Assembly: GCA_030848705.1 (NCBI GenBank) | Contig: CM061240.1 | Coordinates: forward strand, 121,632,998-121,696,997 | Direction of reading: 5' to 3' | From: Heracleum sosnowskyi | Taxonomy: Eukaryota; Streptophyta; Magnoliopsida; Apiales; Apiaceae | DNA length: 64,000 nt | Shown here: positions 22,759 to 34,517 of the stretch, piece after piece | Numbering within the stretch: the stretch's first letter is position 1 | Layout: each line of letters starts with the position of its first letter | Translations under genes and position numbers: made by a program | Notes under the pieces: generated by a model | What the model was told of the DNA's origin: nothing | What the model saw: only the letters and a program-made list of their open reading frames with translations | Database searches by the model: none

Positions 22759-24063
22759 TTGCGTACACTAAAATCATTATAAATTACATACCAATAAATA
22801 TATATACTTAATTTCATGTAAATCAAAATAAAATTTAAATAGTAGGCAACTTATTATAATATTAAAAATTACTTTTAAAAAATTGGCGCGGTTTATTGAA
22901 TTCAAATTTATATTTTAATAGTTCAAAATTAAATTAGAATAGGTTAAAAAAAATTAATATCTTATGTCAACGTTAAAAAATGACAACTTGAAAAGACAGA
23001 AAGGACAAGGTTAAACTTTTATTTACTAATATTTTATAATATTATTTAGGTTAAAATTTTAAAAATTAATTTTATTAATTAGATAAAATAGTTAATGTAA
23101 CTAAATCTAATTTCTAGTATTTTTAATATGAGATTCAATAATTTACAAGTAAAAATTATGATTGAATACCAAGTACATGTACCTATCAATATAAAAAAAT
23201 CAAAATATAAATATATAGTATGAAAATTTTAAAGAAATTTTTATTGTGTAGGATTAATTAAATTGTAATGAATTTTTGTGAATTTAAAGAAGATACACAT
23301 GTTACATATAAAAATAGAAAATTAAAATTTTTAATTAATCAATTATAAATATTGAGTATAAAAAATTACTCGTGAGGTTATAGTCCCATTAGAGGAAGTC
23401 GAACAGATTCCCTAAATGAGTTTCTAAACTCAAATATAGGGAATGTGACATCAAAATGGTGCTCCAACAGTATCTTAGTAATTTCCTAAATCACTAGATC
23501 ATCCTCAAATTTACTAGTCATTCCCTAGGTAACCATTAGTCATCCCATATTTCATTTTTAAGAATAAAAAATTACATTCCCTCATATTCAACACACTTGG
23601 TCCCCACTATTTTTCACTTTCTAAATTTTTGGTCCCGCAATTTTTTACTTACTAGTTTAAATATATTGTTATTATAATAATAAGGAATGAATATAAGAAT
23701 TGTTGTTAGAGTTGACATATAAATTGTTGTTTCTAAATAAGTAGGATTCCTTATTTTATAATATTTTTAGCCATTGCACTAAGACATTGTTGGACTTGCT
23801 ATTAGCCGTACGTAATTTTACCACTGCATTCTGTAAATGTTGGGTCTAAAAATATATAGGTATGAGCGTGCACCATAGATGGTTTATGGCCTCCAAATTA
23901 GATTTTTGAAAGGACTGCCCAACGGTCTGGAAAATTAAACATACCTCCATTCTTGTGGATGTGTTGTATTTTGTATGGTCTCGTCAACCTCTCAAATTTT
24001 TTTTTTGGATATAATTTTTAATTTTATAGATAGATAAGCATACGAAGTCTTGTGCGGCCATAT
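22759..24063. other. AT-rich intergenic DNA left of the gypsy element
   Basis: No credible ORF is seen. 23836-23945 (TTTATGGCCTCCAAATTAGA and neighbours) has a diverged copy at 61675-61800. The segment 23370-23760 (AAATATAGGGAATGTGACAT, ATGGTGCTCCAACAG) looks like repeat sequence but I could not find its boundaries. Confidence 0.5.
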
Positions 24064-24068
24064 GGAAC

Positions 24069-24465
24069 TGTTGGAACCAGTTTTCTGTCGGGTTGGATTC
24101 CAGGAAGCTCTTCGGGTCAACCTGTCAAAAGAGAAGAATGCGAGGGGTTGGGCCCCCGATTCACCTCCGGTGTGAGAATAAGTTAGAGGTTCCAAATAGG
24201 TTTAAATGAACGTGTAAGTATTTGTGAGCGTAAAAAATGAGTCTCCCTTATCAGTTTATAGGCACCTTGGTACCGGCTCGCCCGGATTCTTCGGGGGCAA
24301 CCGACCACATATGTGGTCATGTTCTTACGCCTGAATAGTCGGGTGACCTGGTCAAGCAACAGTCAGATCCAACGGACCGATCCGAAGGAATGGGCTGTGA
24401 CCATTCGGCCCAATTACTACTCGGCCCAATCACTATCCGGCCCAATCCCAGTTGGGCCACCAACA
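24069..24465 (-). repeat. 3' LTR of the gypsy element (397 bp)
   Basis: It matches the 55877-56289 LTR except for three substitutions and a 16-bp gap after CTCCCTTATCAG. On the minus strand the preceding tract AAGTCCAAGGACA is only moderately purine-rich for a polypurine tract. Confidence 0.95.
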
Positions 24466-24717
24466 TGTCCTTGGACTTCGGTCGGATTTGTTAATGCGTT
24501 CGGAGTCCTACCTTTTCACTTCTCTTCGGGATGGATTCCAACGGTTTCGTGCCTATCCGTTGTGATACGTCACCTAGAGAATCGTGCCGTAATTAATACT
24601 GACAGCTGTAATTCCTTGAGATTAGTGTTGGATCATCACCGTTGAATCCCAAACGGCTTTGATCGTACGATCAAGATTAACCGTTCGCATTTTACTGTCC
24701 AAATGTCACATATCTTC

Positions 24718-25295
24718 CGTATAAATATAAAAAAATTCCCCCCAAACATCGTCACTTATACATTCAAAAGCAACTTCATTTTGCCAGTTTCTCTCCAGCA
24801 CCTCTGTTTGCAGATATCGACGATTTCACTTGACAAGTTCGAATCCTCCTCAAACTCTTATCACAAGTAAGTTTTCTATATCCCTCTACGCAATTTCCCA
24901 TTTCGTGTTTAACTTTCCTGAATATGTTCACCATTGTTTAGGCATAATAGTAATTTTACTTTGGGTTATACTTGCTTTCGAGAATATACCCATAATTAGG
25001 TCGGTAGTCAGACCAGTAGATAGATTCGTCCTAAGAATAATTTCTGAGACCAATTTGTCCCTAGAACGATCTTCAGGATGAATCTGTCCTTGGAACAATC
25101 TTCGGGAAGGGTTGGCCCTTAGAACAGTCTTCGGACTGCGTAGTTCCTTGTAGATCTCTCTTATTGCATCGACTTAGAAGTTAGTAACCCTCCGATCGAT
25201 CCAAGCCCTCTATACTCGGCGACTACTTTTTCTTTCTTCTCATTCTTGCTCATGTCCGAGTACAAGGCTAATTTCTTCATATTAATGCAGGAATT
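24718..25295 (+). promoter_or_regulatory. promoter and intron-containing 5' leader of the antisense accessory gene
   Basis: A TATA-like CGTATAAATATAAAA lies at 24718-24732. About 135 bases on, CACAAGTAAG offers a splice donor, and ATTAATGCAG ends just before GAATTATGG, the start context of the ORF at 25296. This gives a leader with one intron of about 430 bases. The location just inside the 3' LTR on the opposite strand suggests the gene has its own promoter. Prediction by inspection only. Confidence 0.5.
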
Positions 25296-27045
25296 ATGGA
25301 TCGGTCGGCTTCTACCTCGGGAAAATCTCCCAGATCCGTATCCCCGGAAAGATATCCGTTTCACGATATCGATGAATTTCCTGCGGCGAATCATCCTACT
25401 CGGTTATCAGAGGACAGAGTAGCTAAATTGCCGAAAGAGTTTGATATCCCGACCGGTGCCTGGCATATGTATCTGCCGAGGGCTGCTGACCGGATATGGT
25501 TCAACCCTCCCGTCCCGAAGGGATACGGGAATGTCACCACCGGGATCTCTGAGGCCGCTTTAAAATGCGGTTTCCGGGTCCCGATGCTCCCATTGGTGAA
25601 GCAACTGTTCGCCCAGATGGGTATAACTTTAGGCCAAATGGACCCGAACGGGTTCCTACACATGAACGGCTTTCAATGCCGATGCCTCGCGGCCAACATC
25701 GATCCAACCCCCGCATTGTTCTGGAACCACCACGACTTCCGGAAGAATGGCAAGAGTAAAGGTTATTACTCCATCGCCCGTCGTAGCAACAGGGCTGAGT
25801 GGGTGGAAACCAATTCCAACAACAAGGGCAGCAACGATAAGTGGTGTTACATCTCAGGCCCGAAGATAGCCGCTTTGTCTCAATGGCGAGTGGTTGATCC
25901 TACTATTCAGGTGGTTAAACCCGCGCTATCAAGGACAGAGCTGGACAACTACCAACGCCTATGTAATTTCGATATGGGTCGAATCCCTTTAGAGGACCTT
26001 CGGGATAAGCAATGGCTTTTCGCCCTTTGGGGTAATGGTAACATACTTTACCCCTTGCATTAAAATTTTGTTTACTGTGCTTCTATCTTCCTGTTTATGC
26101 CTTCAATAATGATGTTAACCCCTCTCTTTCTTTTTACAGTGTCTTCACGTCAGGCCATCATAGAGAGTAAAATGGTCAAGTTTGAGGCGGAGCAGGCGGC
26201 TTTAGCGGCTAAGGCGGCTGAAGCAGTTGAAGCAGCCGAAGCGGCCCAGGCGGGTGCTGCTACCAACGATGGTCGCCAGGAGGGCGATAAACGGGCGCCT
26301 GAGCAATCGGCCCCGATGTCTCCCTCTCCAACCGAAAATGTGGAGCAGGCGGCCGGGTCTACCCCGGTTAGAAAAAGGGCTCGTCGGGGGGACGTTATAA
26401 AAACGTACGTCCCTCAGTGGGCGGTCCTGGAATCCGATACAATCGCCACAGCTGACCCCAAAGCCATCAAGGAGATAGCCCCCGACTTGTGTCGGGCGTT
26501 GGTCCTTCCGGCTGATCGCCCTGCCTATGATCAGTTGGGTCTTGCCGATGCTTGCGCCGACCTGATGGCCTTCCTCTCCAAGGTAAGCATAGTTGGTTTG
26601 CCTCCCCATTTTTTTTTACCGAGTTTCCTTTCTCTTTTTCAGGCGACACCAATGACAGCTATCATCACTGATAAAGTGAAGGATATGGAGGGCAATTTCG
26701 GCCAGCTTCGGGAACTGGAGGTCAGAGAATGCTCTTCAGCAAGCCGTTGGTGACGTGGAGAGGCTAGAAGGGCAGGCTACGGCGTTGAGGGCCGATCGGG
26801 AGGCGATGCAGAAGGAGGTCGACCTTCTCCGAGCCAGGCTAACCAAGCACAACCTTTCTCTGAAGGCTTCTAGGAAGATGGCCCGGAGGGAGACCAAGCT
26901 TCGGTTGAACGTCGAGGAACACTGTTATCAGATGGGCCACGACGAGGTCGTGAGGAGGGCGGCCGCTATGGGCTTGGACCATGCACCTTTGATAGAGCCC
27001 GGCTTCACCGATCCAGTTGGTCGCCCAGATTGTGTCTTCTGGTGA
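25296..27045 (+). CDS. antisense accessory protein of the gypsy element ('putative gypsy type transposon' domain), three exons
   Basis: Exon 1 (25296-26031) starts MDRSASTSGKSPRSVSPERY and contains FDIPTGAWHMYLPRAADRIW, GFRVPMLPLVKQLFAQMGIT and NGFLHMNGFQCRC, the pattern of the plant 'Putative gypsy type transposon' family (Transposase_28 in Pfam). Exon 2 (26140-26582) has an alanine/glutamate-rich helix and a basic patch (VRKRARRGD); exon 3 (26643-27045) is a charged coiled coil (MQKEVDLLRARL). Introns have GT..AG ends (GTAATG/TTACAG, GTAAGC/TTTCAG) and keep the frame. One extra base near 26720-26725 then shifts the frame, so a TGA (26751-26753) would end the protein early. Tat elements such as Grande and Retand carry similar opposite-strand genes; their role is unknown. 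Confidence 0.75.
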
Positions 27046-28016
27046 GGATGAAGAATTATCTGATTAGGACTTTTTTATCTTGTACTTTATTTCGCCTTCG
27101 GGCATTTAAACTTCTGTAGCCTTCGGGCATTGAATGTACTTGTCTTTCCTAATGGATTTCCCAAGTTTATATAATTCCGTCGTCTATGGCTTCTTTTAGT
27201 GCCGATTGTTGCCTTCAACATAATTAATATTTTTATGTACCTTCGGCTTCGGCCTTAACATAATTAACAAAATGAATGCATCTTCGGTTTATCTTTGCCT
27301 CGACATAATTTACAAAATTTAAGTGTCTTCGGCTTATCGACTTCGCCTCAACATAATTAACAAAATTTATGCATCTTCGGCTTTTAATCATTGCCTTAAC
27401 ATAATTTACAAAATTTAAGCCAAACTAATGTGTCTTCGGCTTCATTTTTACTTGACATATTTTAACAAAATTTAACAATTATATGTATCTTCGGCTTCTA
27501 TCTTTGCCTTAACATAATTAAATCAATTTTATGTATCTTTGGCTTCCTTTTGCCTTAACATAATTGAAACAAAATATAACAATTATATGTATCTTCGGCT
27601 CCTATCTTCGCCTTAACATAATTGAATCAGTTTTATGTATCTTCGGCTTCATTTTGCCTTAACATAATTTAAACAAAATTGAACCATTATATGTATCTTC
27701 GGCTTTCTTTTTCGCCTAACATGGTCTGGATTCTTCCAAAGTTTGGCTGTTTGGTTATCCACTCGCCAAGTTTATGAAACATTATTCAAGAAGTCTTGTG
27801 GCATTTATCGTTTCTGGTCATCCCCAGATAAATGTCCGACTTATAACATTATAATTCATAACTGATAAAATAAGTAGAACAGGGAAACATGTATTTTATT
27901 GATAAATTATTCAACTTTACATGCTTTTGAGAAAGAAAACTTAGTATAAAGTGAAAATAAGAACTTGAGTGGCGAGCACCTTTTGTTCGGCCATATTCCT
28001 CTAGATTGGATGAAGG
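27046..28016. repeat. spacer with degenerate ~50-60-bp repeats between the antisense gene and pol
   Basis: From about 27180 to 27720 a degenerate unit ATGTATCTTCGGCTT, then GCCTTAACATAATT, then an A/T-rich stretch, recurs about ten times. No ORF is present. It separates two convergent genes, so it may hold the 3' ends of both transcripts, but no definite signal is seen. Confidence 0.7.
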
Positions 28017-28985
28017 CTATTGGTAATATCTTCGTAACCTGGAGGCGTGCCATGTGTTCTTGATCGGGTCACCAGACGTGGTTGCTAATTTGTAGGTACC
28101 AGGTCGAACCACTTCAGTCACTTTATACGGGCCTTCCCAGTTTGGTATTAGTTTTCCCTGCTTAGCTGGCATAGAAGTCGCCAATTCCCTCAACACCAAA
28201 TCTCCCACCATGAAGGTCCTTTTCTTTACTCCGGTGTCGTAGTATTGGGCTGCCTGGAGCTGATATTTCAAATTCCTTAGGTGTGCTGCTTCCCTTTCTT
28301 CTTCTAAAAAATCAACATTGGCTCGGAGACCGAATTCATTCGCCTCGACGTTGAACACCTCTGTTCGGTAGGACTCTAATACGACTTCTACGGGAACTAA
28401 GGCGTCTGTCCCAAATGCCAACTTAAAAGGCGTCTCACCTGTCGACGAGCGTGGGGTTGTTCGGTATGCCCACAATACCCAATTTAGCTCTTCTGCCCAA
28501 AGCCCCTTGGCATCTCCCAGTCGCTTTTTTATCCCGTCGAAGATGATTTTATTTGCGGCCTCGATTGCTCTGTTTCCTTGAGGGTGACCGACCGAGCTAA
28601 ATTTCTGCTGTATTCCGAAATGCGTCAAGAACTTCCGGAACTTGTTCCCGATGAACTGGGTCCCATTGTCGGATACACATACCTTCGGGATCCCGAACCT
28701 GAGTATGACTTGCTCTAACATGAACTTTTTTGCTGCCTCTTCAGTTATGGTCGCCAGGGGTCTTGCTTCGACCCACTTGGTCATATAGTCGATCGCCACT
28801 ATGCAGTACTTGGCCTGTTTTGTGCTCTTTGGTAGAATTCCCACAATATCTACAACCCACATGGCGAAAGGAATGGGACTTAGGACTGATACCATTTCTT
28901 CTGGTGGCTGCTTCGGGATGGTACTGAATAACTGACATTGCCGACACTTTTTTGCGTAATCGGCCGCATCTGCTCGTAAAGTCGG
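28017..28985 (-). CDS. integrase catalytic core and C-terminus of the gypsy element
   Basis: This inserts element cDNA into the genome. The minus strand runs from the zinc-finger cysteines (KKCRQCQLF) into the RNase-H-fold core: first Asp in WVVDIVG, second in VCVSDNGTQF, and the expected Glu in AIEAANKIIF. WAYRTTPRSSTGETPF and the C-terminal KLIPNWEGPYKVTEV follow; the protein ends RLRRYYQ and stop at 28017. The segment is open in one frame, with a TAG at 28986-28988 just upstream. It keeps all catalytic residues but cannot be made as part of a full polyprotein. Confidence 0.9.
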   Translation of the reverse strand, partial: PTLRADAADYAKKCRQCQLFSTIPKQPPEEMVSVLSPIPFAMWVVDIVGILPKSTKQAKYCIVAIDYMTKWVEARPLATITEEAAKKFMLEQVILRFGIPKVCVSDNGTQFIGNKFRKFLTHFGIQQKFSSVGHPQGNRAIEAANKIIFDGIKKRLGDAKGLWAEELNWVLWAYRTTPRSSTGETPFKLAFGTDALVPVEVVLESYRTEVFNVEANEFGLRANVDFLEEEREAAHLRNLKYQLQAAQYYDTGVKKRTFMVGDLVLRELATSMPAKQGKLIPNWEGPYKVTEVVRPGTYKLATTSGDPIKNTWHASRLRRYYQ

Positions 28986-29360
28986 CTAGTGAAACCCTTG
29001 TCTGAGGATTTTAAAAGCAAGAGACCGACCGGCAAGATGTTCTCCACATATCCCTTCGTGAACTGTTTCCAAAGCTAGCAGTTGTTCTTCGGGATCCAAA
29101 CATCGGAGAAGGGGTTCTGTCGCTGACCTTCTATACAACTTATTACCGACGATGGTGTAGCTTGCTGCCCTGTACTTCACTTTTTGGGCCTCTTTCCGGT
29201 CTAAGGGCAAAGTACCTTTTTCTAGATAGGCCCTGATCGGGGTCATCCAGTTAATGCCTTGGTGGATTTCCATGCATTGTTGCTTGTCGATTGAAGGGCT
29301 TTTCACTTCAGTCAGGTAGATGGATCCTGTGAGGTTGTGTGTTTCGGCCGAAGCTAACCT
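28986..29360 (-). CDS. integrase N-terminal zinc-binding region, bounded by stops
   Basis: The minus strand encodes ETVHEGICGEHLAGRSLAFK and ILRQGFH; the two histidines of HEGICGEH pair with the CRQC cysteines downstream to give the HHCC zinc site of retroviral-type integrases. It ends at TAG 28986-28988, where most relatives have tryptophan, and is preceded by TGA at 29361-29363. The frame is the same as that of its neighbours, so these are nonsense changes in one gag-pol frame. Confidence 0.85.
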   Translation of the reverse strand, partial: RLASAETHNLTGSIYLTEVKSPSIDKQQCMEIHQGINWMTPIRAYLEKGTLPLDRKEAQKVKYRAASYTIVGNKLYRRSATEPLLRCLDPEEQLLALETVHEGICGEHLAGRSLAFKILRQGFH

Positions 29361-29486
29361 TCACAGAGCATCGGCTCGGTTGTTATCCTCTCTTCCTACT
29401 TGACTTAATTCGAAGGATTCAAATGAGACCGATGAGTCCTTTACCTTTGCGGCGTAAGCCTTGAGTCGAAGCTCTCTTCGTTCGTA

Positions 29487-30148
29487 CTATCCTGAAAAGT
29501 GTTTCACCACTAACATAGAATCACTAAATGCTCGTAAATTTCTTACCTCGAGGTTTTTGGCCAGATTTAAACCGGCTAGCAATGCTTCGTACTCGGCCTC
29601 GTTATTGGTTAGCGGGAAAGTGAATCTTATTGCTTGGCAGATTTCGAACCCATCTAGACTTGAAAGGATTAATCCTGCCCCACACTTTGACCCGGCTACC
29701 GACCCATCTACGAACAATTTCCACTTGCCTGGCGATCGGACCAGCTGCTCTTCGGGAGCTAGGTCTTTTGGTCCTGAAAAATAGCATTCGACCATTAAGT
29801 CTGCCAATGCTTGGGCTTTGATGGACGTTCTGGGGATGTATTCCAAATCGTATTCTCCCAGTTTGATGGACCAAGCCACCACCCTTCCGGACGCCTCTGG
29901 TCTTGTCAAAATTTTCTTAAGGGGTTGATCGGTTATAATCTGTACCGTTCGCCCCTGAAAATAATGACGTAGCTTTCGGGTCGCCATTACAAGGTCGTAT
30001 GCGAACTTTTCTGTATTTGGATATCTTGTCTCCGCATCTTTCAGCATGTGGGACACGTAAAACACTGGGTGTTGAGAGCTGTTATGTTCTTTCACTAGTA
30101 CTGCTCCAAGAGTTCGGTCGCTCACTGCTAAGTACAGCTATAATGTTT
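29487..30148 (-). CDS. end of the first RNase H and complete second (archaeal-type) RNase H
   Basis: The segment begins inside the first RNase H (LYLAVSDRTLGAVLVKE, HPVFYVSHMLKDAETRYP) and ends it with the tether (SIKLGEYDLEYIPR). A second RNase H follows: Asp in WKLFVDGSVAGSKCGAGL, Glu in NNEAEYEALLAGL, Asp in FSDSMLVV. RNase H removes the RNA strand during reverse transcription; a second copy of this type marks Tat elements. The frame is broken by TAG 30138-30140 and TAG 29487-29489, and at 30148 it is interrupted by CACTA-1. The first half of the domain lies at 52465 onward, in the same frame once the insert is discounted. Confidence 0.88.
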
Positions 30149-30440
30149 CACTAGTACAGAACTGATGTATAGCGTCGCACTTTTAGCGTCGGTTAATCAG
30201 AAAACCGTCGCCTATTCGTTCCTATGGCGTCGGTTTTAACAATAACTGACGCTTATTGACTGCTGACAGAATCAATAGCGTCGGTGTTTTACATTAACCG
30301 ATGCCTAAAAGGTATTTTTTGCGTCGGCTTTTAAAATGCCGACGCCTAAAAGGTATTTTTTGCGTCGGTTGTGAGAAAACCGTTGCAATAGTGTATCCTT
30401 TATAGCGTCGGGCAGCTTAGAACCGACGTTGTAGCATCGA
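30149..30440. repeat. left subterminal repeats of CACTA-1
   Basis: GCGTCGGTT and AACCGACGC variants alternate in both orientations, e.g. AAAGGTATTTTTTGCGTCGG twice near 30310 and 30350. This matches the right end at 52020-52461. The next ~730 bases to the hAT element are AT-rich and end in a CT-rich, leader-like stretch (30890-31080: CTCTCCACCCTT, CCCCTCAACTC), which could be the transposase promoter region. Confidence 0.85.
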
Positions 30441-31167
30441 AAATGAAAAATTGCTAAATAAAGTAATATTGTACAAATAATATAATATTGTATATTATGT
30501 AATTATACAAATAAGATTTTTATTCAAAAATCTTAAAAATAATAATTTTATACATATATGTTTTGTAAATAATTTTTTAATATTTTGATTGATGATAAAA
30601 GTAAAAATTTATTTTTATATAAAAATTTATTTAATTAAGTACGTAACACAAACATTGTTTTTATATATTATGTAATTACTATATATTAACATAAAAAATA
30701 TATTATTATTGTAACTAAAATATGTTAAATTTTTTCTCATTTTTTAAAATTAAGAAATTTTATATTTATTATGGAATTATTTTTTTGAATTTATTTTTAA
30801 AAAATATTTCGAACTCTAATAATTTACTGGCATGGGCTGAGGTTTTGGGGGTTTTGTTACAGGCCGGTTCTAATAAAAATTAGTCGAAGTCTCTCCACCC
30901 TTCCCCCCTCAACTGCTGCGCGCCTCTGTACTCTCAAATCTCCACCCTTTCCCCCTCAACTCGACTCTCAATATTCACCTCTCCTCTGTAATCAATATTC
31001 GACGCTCGATTAGGGATTTCTAAGCCTAAGCAATTTTCGATTTGGGTTTGCTGGATTCGATTAAGGTTTGACTCTCAACTCAATTTGGGGATTCACTACA
31101 GGTATTCTTCAATTAATTATTATCAGAAGTTGAACTTGGATTATTTATGTATATGTCCGCTTGTGTG

Positions 31168-31878
31168 TAGGGCTGTCAAAAAAATCCGAAAAATCCGATA
31201 TCCGTCCGAAATATTTGTATTCGTATCCGGAATAAAGCGGATTTTATCCGTATCCGAAATAAAGCGGATATTATCCGTATTCGAATTCGGTAGTTGCGGA
31301 TACGAATATGGATATAGATGCATCCGTATCCGATAATATCCGAATCCGAAATTAAATAAATACGATAAATAAATAATATTATATATATATAGTTACATAT
31401 TATTTAGAAATTATATTTAACTTTACAGAATATATATATATATATATAATTTAATCATTAAACAATATATTTATATAAGTTGTAGCTAATTGTAAACATA
31501 TATATATATATATATTACAAATTTAATATTTTAAAATAAATAAAATTATACTAAAAAGTAAATTTTTGAAAAAAATAAAATAGACTTTAATAAATTTAAG
31601 TTTTAGTTTAGTTTACTTTTTTTTTTTTTAAAAATTTAAATTTTTATTATTTTTTCAATTTTTTTGAATTAAAATTTAATATAAAAACTAAAAAATTCTG
31701 ACTGAAATTCGGATTCGGATATCATCCGTATCCGGATAGTATCCGGCGGATTCGGATTCGGATATTTTTATTTAAATATTTTCGAATTCGGATACGGATC
31801 CGGATACGAATTCAGATTTTCGGATTCGGATTCGGATACAGGCAGATCCGTATCCGAATTATCCGTTTGACAGCCCTA
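31168..31878. mobile_element. 711-bp non-autonomous hAT-type element
   Basis: It has 13-bp perfect terminal inverted repeats TAGGGCTGTCAAA/TTTGACAGCCCTA and an 8-bp target duplication CTTGTGTG (31160-31167 and 31879-31886), the size typical of hAT. Subterminal parts are packed with ATCCGTATCCG/CGGATACGGAT variants. The AT-rich interior has no transposase. It lies in the upstream region of the CACTA-1 transposase gene. Confidence 0.92.
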
Positions 31879-31886
31879 CTTGTGTG

Positions 31887-33596
31887 TATAATTTGGGTGA
31901 ACTTGGATTATTGAAATGGTGATGAGGATGCTAATGTAAACATAATTCTGATTTGATCCAATGAAGAAGAGTCATATGTATAGGTATATCAATATGTTTA
32001 AAGGCTAGAGTGGACTACATTGGAGTGAATACAGGAAGCTCACATGGAAAGTCTGCCATTTTCGTAGGAAAATAAAATACCCAAATTTGCTAACCGTCCA
32101 ATTAAATTCTTTTCTAAGTAAATCACGTGATTGTTTTAAACACAGTTATTTAAATATATGTTAGGGTCTTGGAGAACCCATAACTTGAGATTCCTAAGAA
32201 TTCTTTCATAAATTTTAAAATAACATATGTTTAAATAAAATTTTAAAAACACGAGATATACGATTTAGAGGTAATTCATATTTGAGTATGTCTGCTTGTG
32301 TGTAACGGAGTTTCTTCTTCTGGTTTATTAGTTAGTGGGAGCTTTTTAGATTTTAATGAGTTTCTGAGAATTTGTAAATGTGTGTATGTATTTGTCATGA
32401 GAATTTTTGCTTCTTTTTAATTTATTTATCATTCCTGACTATTTTATAAGTATCTAGGAGACTATATTATAAGTATAGTTACACACCTGAATTTAGTTTA
32501 CAAGATGTTATGTTGTCCAGGAGAGTGTAGTTCAGGACACTATGTACATTAACATATTAGAAAAAACCAGGGGCCACAAGAGAGGAGATTAAGTTACAAT
32601 ATTAAAATATGAAATATGTTAACACGTTACTAAAATCTGAAGTGAAAACACATACATATCATGAAACAAAGATAAGTAGTTCAGAAACAAAATTTAACGT
32701 TCATTCATACCTGGTACAGATACCTAGGAGAGTCTGTAATTTTGTGTCATTGATCTGCTTTATTAGCTTTAATACTAAAGTTAACTTCTGTCGTTAGTTG
32801 CTGATTCACTCATTTTCTTTCCTTACAAATTTCTGAGAATGAACCGTCAATGCTGAGATGTGTGTGCATTTAATTTCAGATCATCCTGGCAGCCACCAAG
32901 ATTTAATTACTAAATGAACCAGTAAGAAACTATTTTAAATTATTTTGGGGTCTGGAAAGGTCATAATTCTCTATTTCATACAAAAAGATTCAGTGCGTCA
33001 GATCCTTTCACTTATAGTACAATGACATATTGGTTTTAGAATAATAGCAACTTGTCGTATATTGGCATCTGTTTGAGGAATGTTAACTCAAAAGATATGT
33101 CATTTACTACTTTAATTAATGACCTGATAACTATCAAGTTACATAAATCCAGAATGAGAAAATCCTTGATGCTCTTGTTAAAGTTTGAATTGTATACTAC
33201 ACCAGGGAATTTTTGGTAGAATTGAACTCAAAGGTAATGATAAATACAGTTGATATTAAAATGTTTCTATAAATATATGCGGCAAAGTAAAGAAAGATAG
33301 AACAGAAAACCATAAAGTATAGTCTTTCAATCTGGTCAATCTGGTCAAAATATGAAGTCTTTTCAATAAGAATTAATATAGCAAAGAGACTAAATAAATG
33401 TCGCTGAAAATTGAACCGACGTATATAATAACATAAACTCAGTTTTGTACTAGTGAATGCTGCCTGGTCTCTAATAACATAATAGCTATATAAATTTAGA
33501 ATCTCTAATTAAGGTAGAGACATGTAAATTGAGGTATAGATAATGTATAAGCACATTTGTTGAACTTCCCTTTTATATATTCTGTAGAAATATAAC
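31887..33596. other. upstream region of the CACTA-1 transposase gene
   Basis: AT-rich sequence without a credible ORF. It probably holds 5' untranslated sequence and introns of the transposase transcript: ATTTCAG near 32879 and TCTGTAG near 33586 resemble acceptors, the latter about ten bases before the ATG at 33597. No clear TATA box could be chosen. Confidence 0.4.
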
Positions 33597-34517
33597 ATGG
33601 ATCGCCATACGTGGATGTACAAAATATCACGTGCAACACAAGAATATATTGATGGAGTTGAAAAGTTCATTCAGTGTGCGGAGGAAAATCTAAAGAAGAA
33701 AAGGGAACATGGTAAAGAAGATAGGATCACATGTCCATGTCATGATTGTTATAATTTGAAGAAGTATTCTAGTGTTGCGACAATTCGTGAACATTTATTT
33801 CGTCGTGGTTTTATGACTGGTTACACTAAGTGGATATGGCATGGCGAAGGAATAAATTCTAAAAAGACAAGGACATCTGATGGGAATCGTGGAAGTAATG
33901 AAGATAGTATGCCTATGAATAAAGAAGATGATGCAGAAAATGATAAGATCAATGAGATGATCGAAGATGTTGAAGATCTCCTAGTGCACCAACCGAAAAT
34001 TCTTGAGAACTTGGTTGACGATTCTAAAAAACTTCTGTATCCAGGGTGCAACAATGAGTTTACTAGGTTATCAACAACCTTGAAGTTATGTAAGCTCAAA
34101 GTAAAGAGCGGGTGGAGTGACAAGAGTTTCACAGAATTGTTGAAACTTGTATCAGACATACTTCCTTCAGATAACGAGCTTCCAATTTTCACCTATGAGG
34201 CGAAGAAGATATTGTGTCCCATGGGTATGAATGTAAAGAAGATACATGCTTGTCCATATGATTGTGTGCTGTTTCGCAATGAGTATGAACATCTAGACAA
34301 ATGTCCAAAGTGTGGAGCCTGTAGGTATAAGCGGGAGGGAAATAATTGTTCAAGTGGTGACAAGAAAAGGCCTCCTACCAAGGTGTTGCGGTATTTACCC
34401 ATAATGGAACGATTCAAACGCCTCTTTGCAAATGTCAATGAAGCAAAGCTTCTGAGGTGGCATGTGGAAGGGAGAAAATCAGATGGGATGCTCAGACACC
34501 CTTCCGACTCTCCATAG
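33597..34517 (+). CDS. TNP2-like transposase, N-terminal (transposase-associated) part
   Basis: The start MDRHTWMYKISRATQEYIDG and the zinc-finger-like CPCHDCYNLKKY, then FRRGFMTGYTKWIWHGE, form the transposase-associated domain at the N-terminus of CACTA TNP2 proteins. CKLKVKSGWSDKSFTELL and a second cysteine cluster (HACPYDCVLF, CPKCGACRYK) lead into the core. The frame ends at TAG 34515-34517 in the conserved HPSDSP-x-W, where relatives commonly have glutamine. The same frame continues open after it, so this is a single nonsense mutation. TNP2 cuts the element ends. The ATG at 33597 follows a plausible acceptor (TCTGTAG). Confidence 0.9.
   Translation: MDRHTWMYKISRATQEYIDGVEKFIQCAEENLKKKREHGKEDRITCPCHDCYNLKKYSSVATIREHLFRRGFMTGYTKWIWHGEGINSKKTRTSDGNRGSNEDSMPMNKEDDAENDKINEMIEDVEDLLVHQPKILENLVDDSKKLLYPGCNNEFTRLSTTLKLCKLKVKSGWSDKSFTELLKLVSDILPSDNELPIFTYEAKKILCPMGMNVKKIHACPYDCVLFRNEYEHLDKCPKCGACRYKREGNNCSSGDKKRPPTKVLRYLPIMERFKRLFANVNEAKLLRWHVEGRKSDGMLRHPSDSP

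Noticed and set aside
24313..24645. Plus-strand 110-aa ORF (and its counterpart at 56137)
   Set aside because: It reads through LTR sequence on the strand opposite the element; both LTR copies have it.
25391..26652. Minus-strand ORFs opposite the accessory gene
   Set aside because: Shadow frames of the spliced plus-strand gene.
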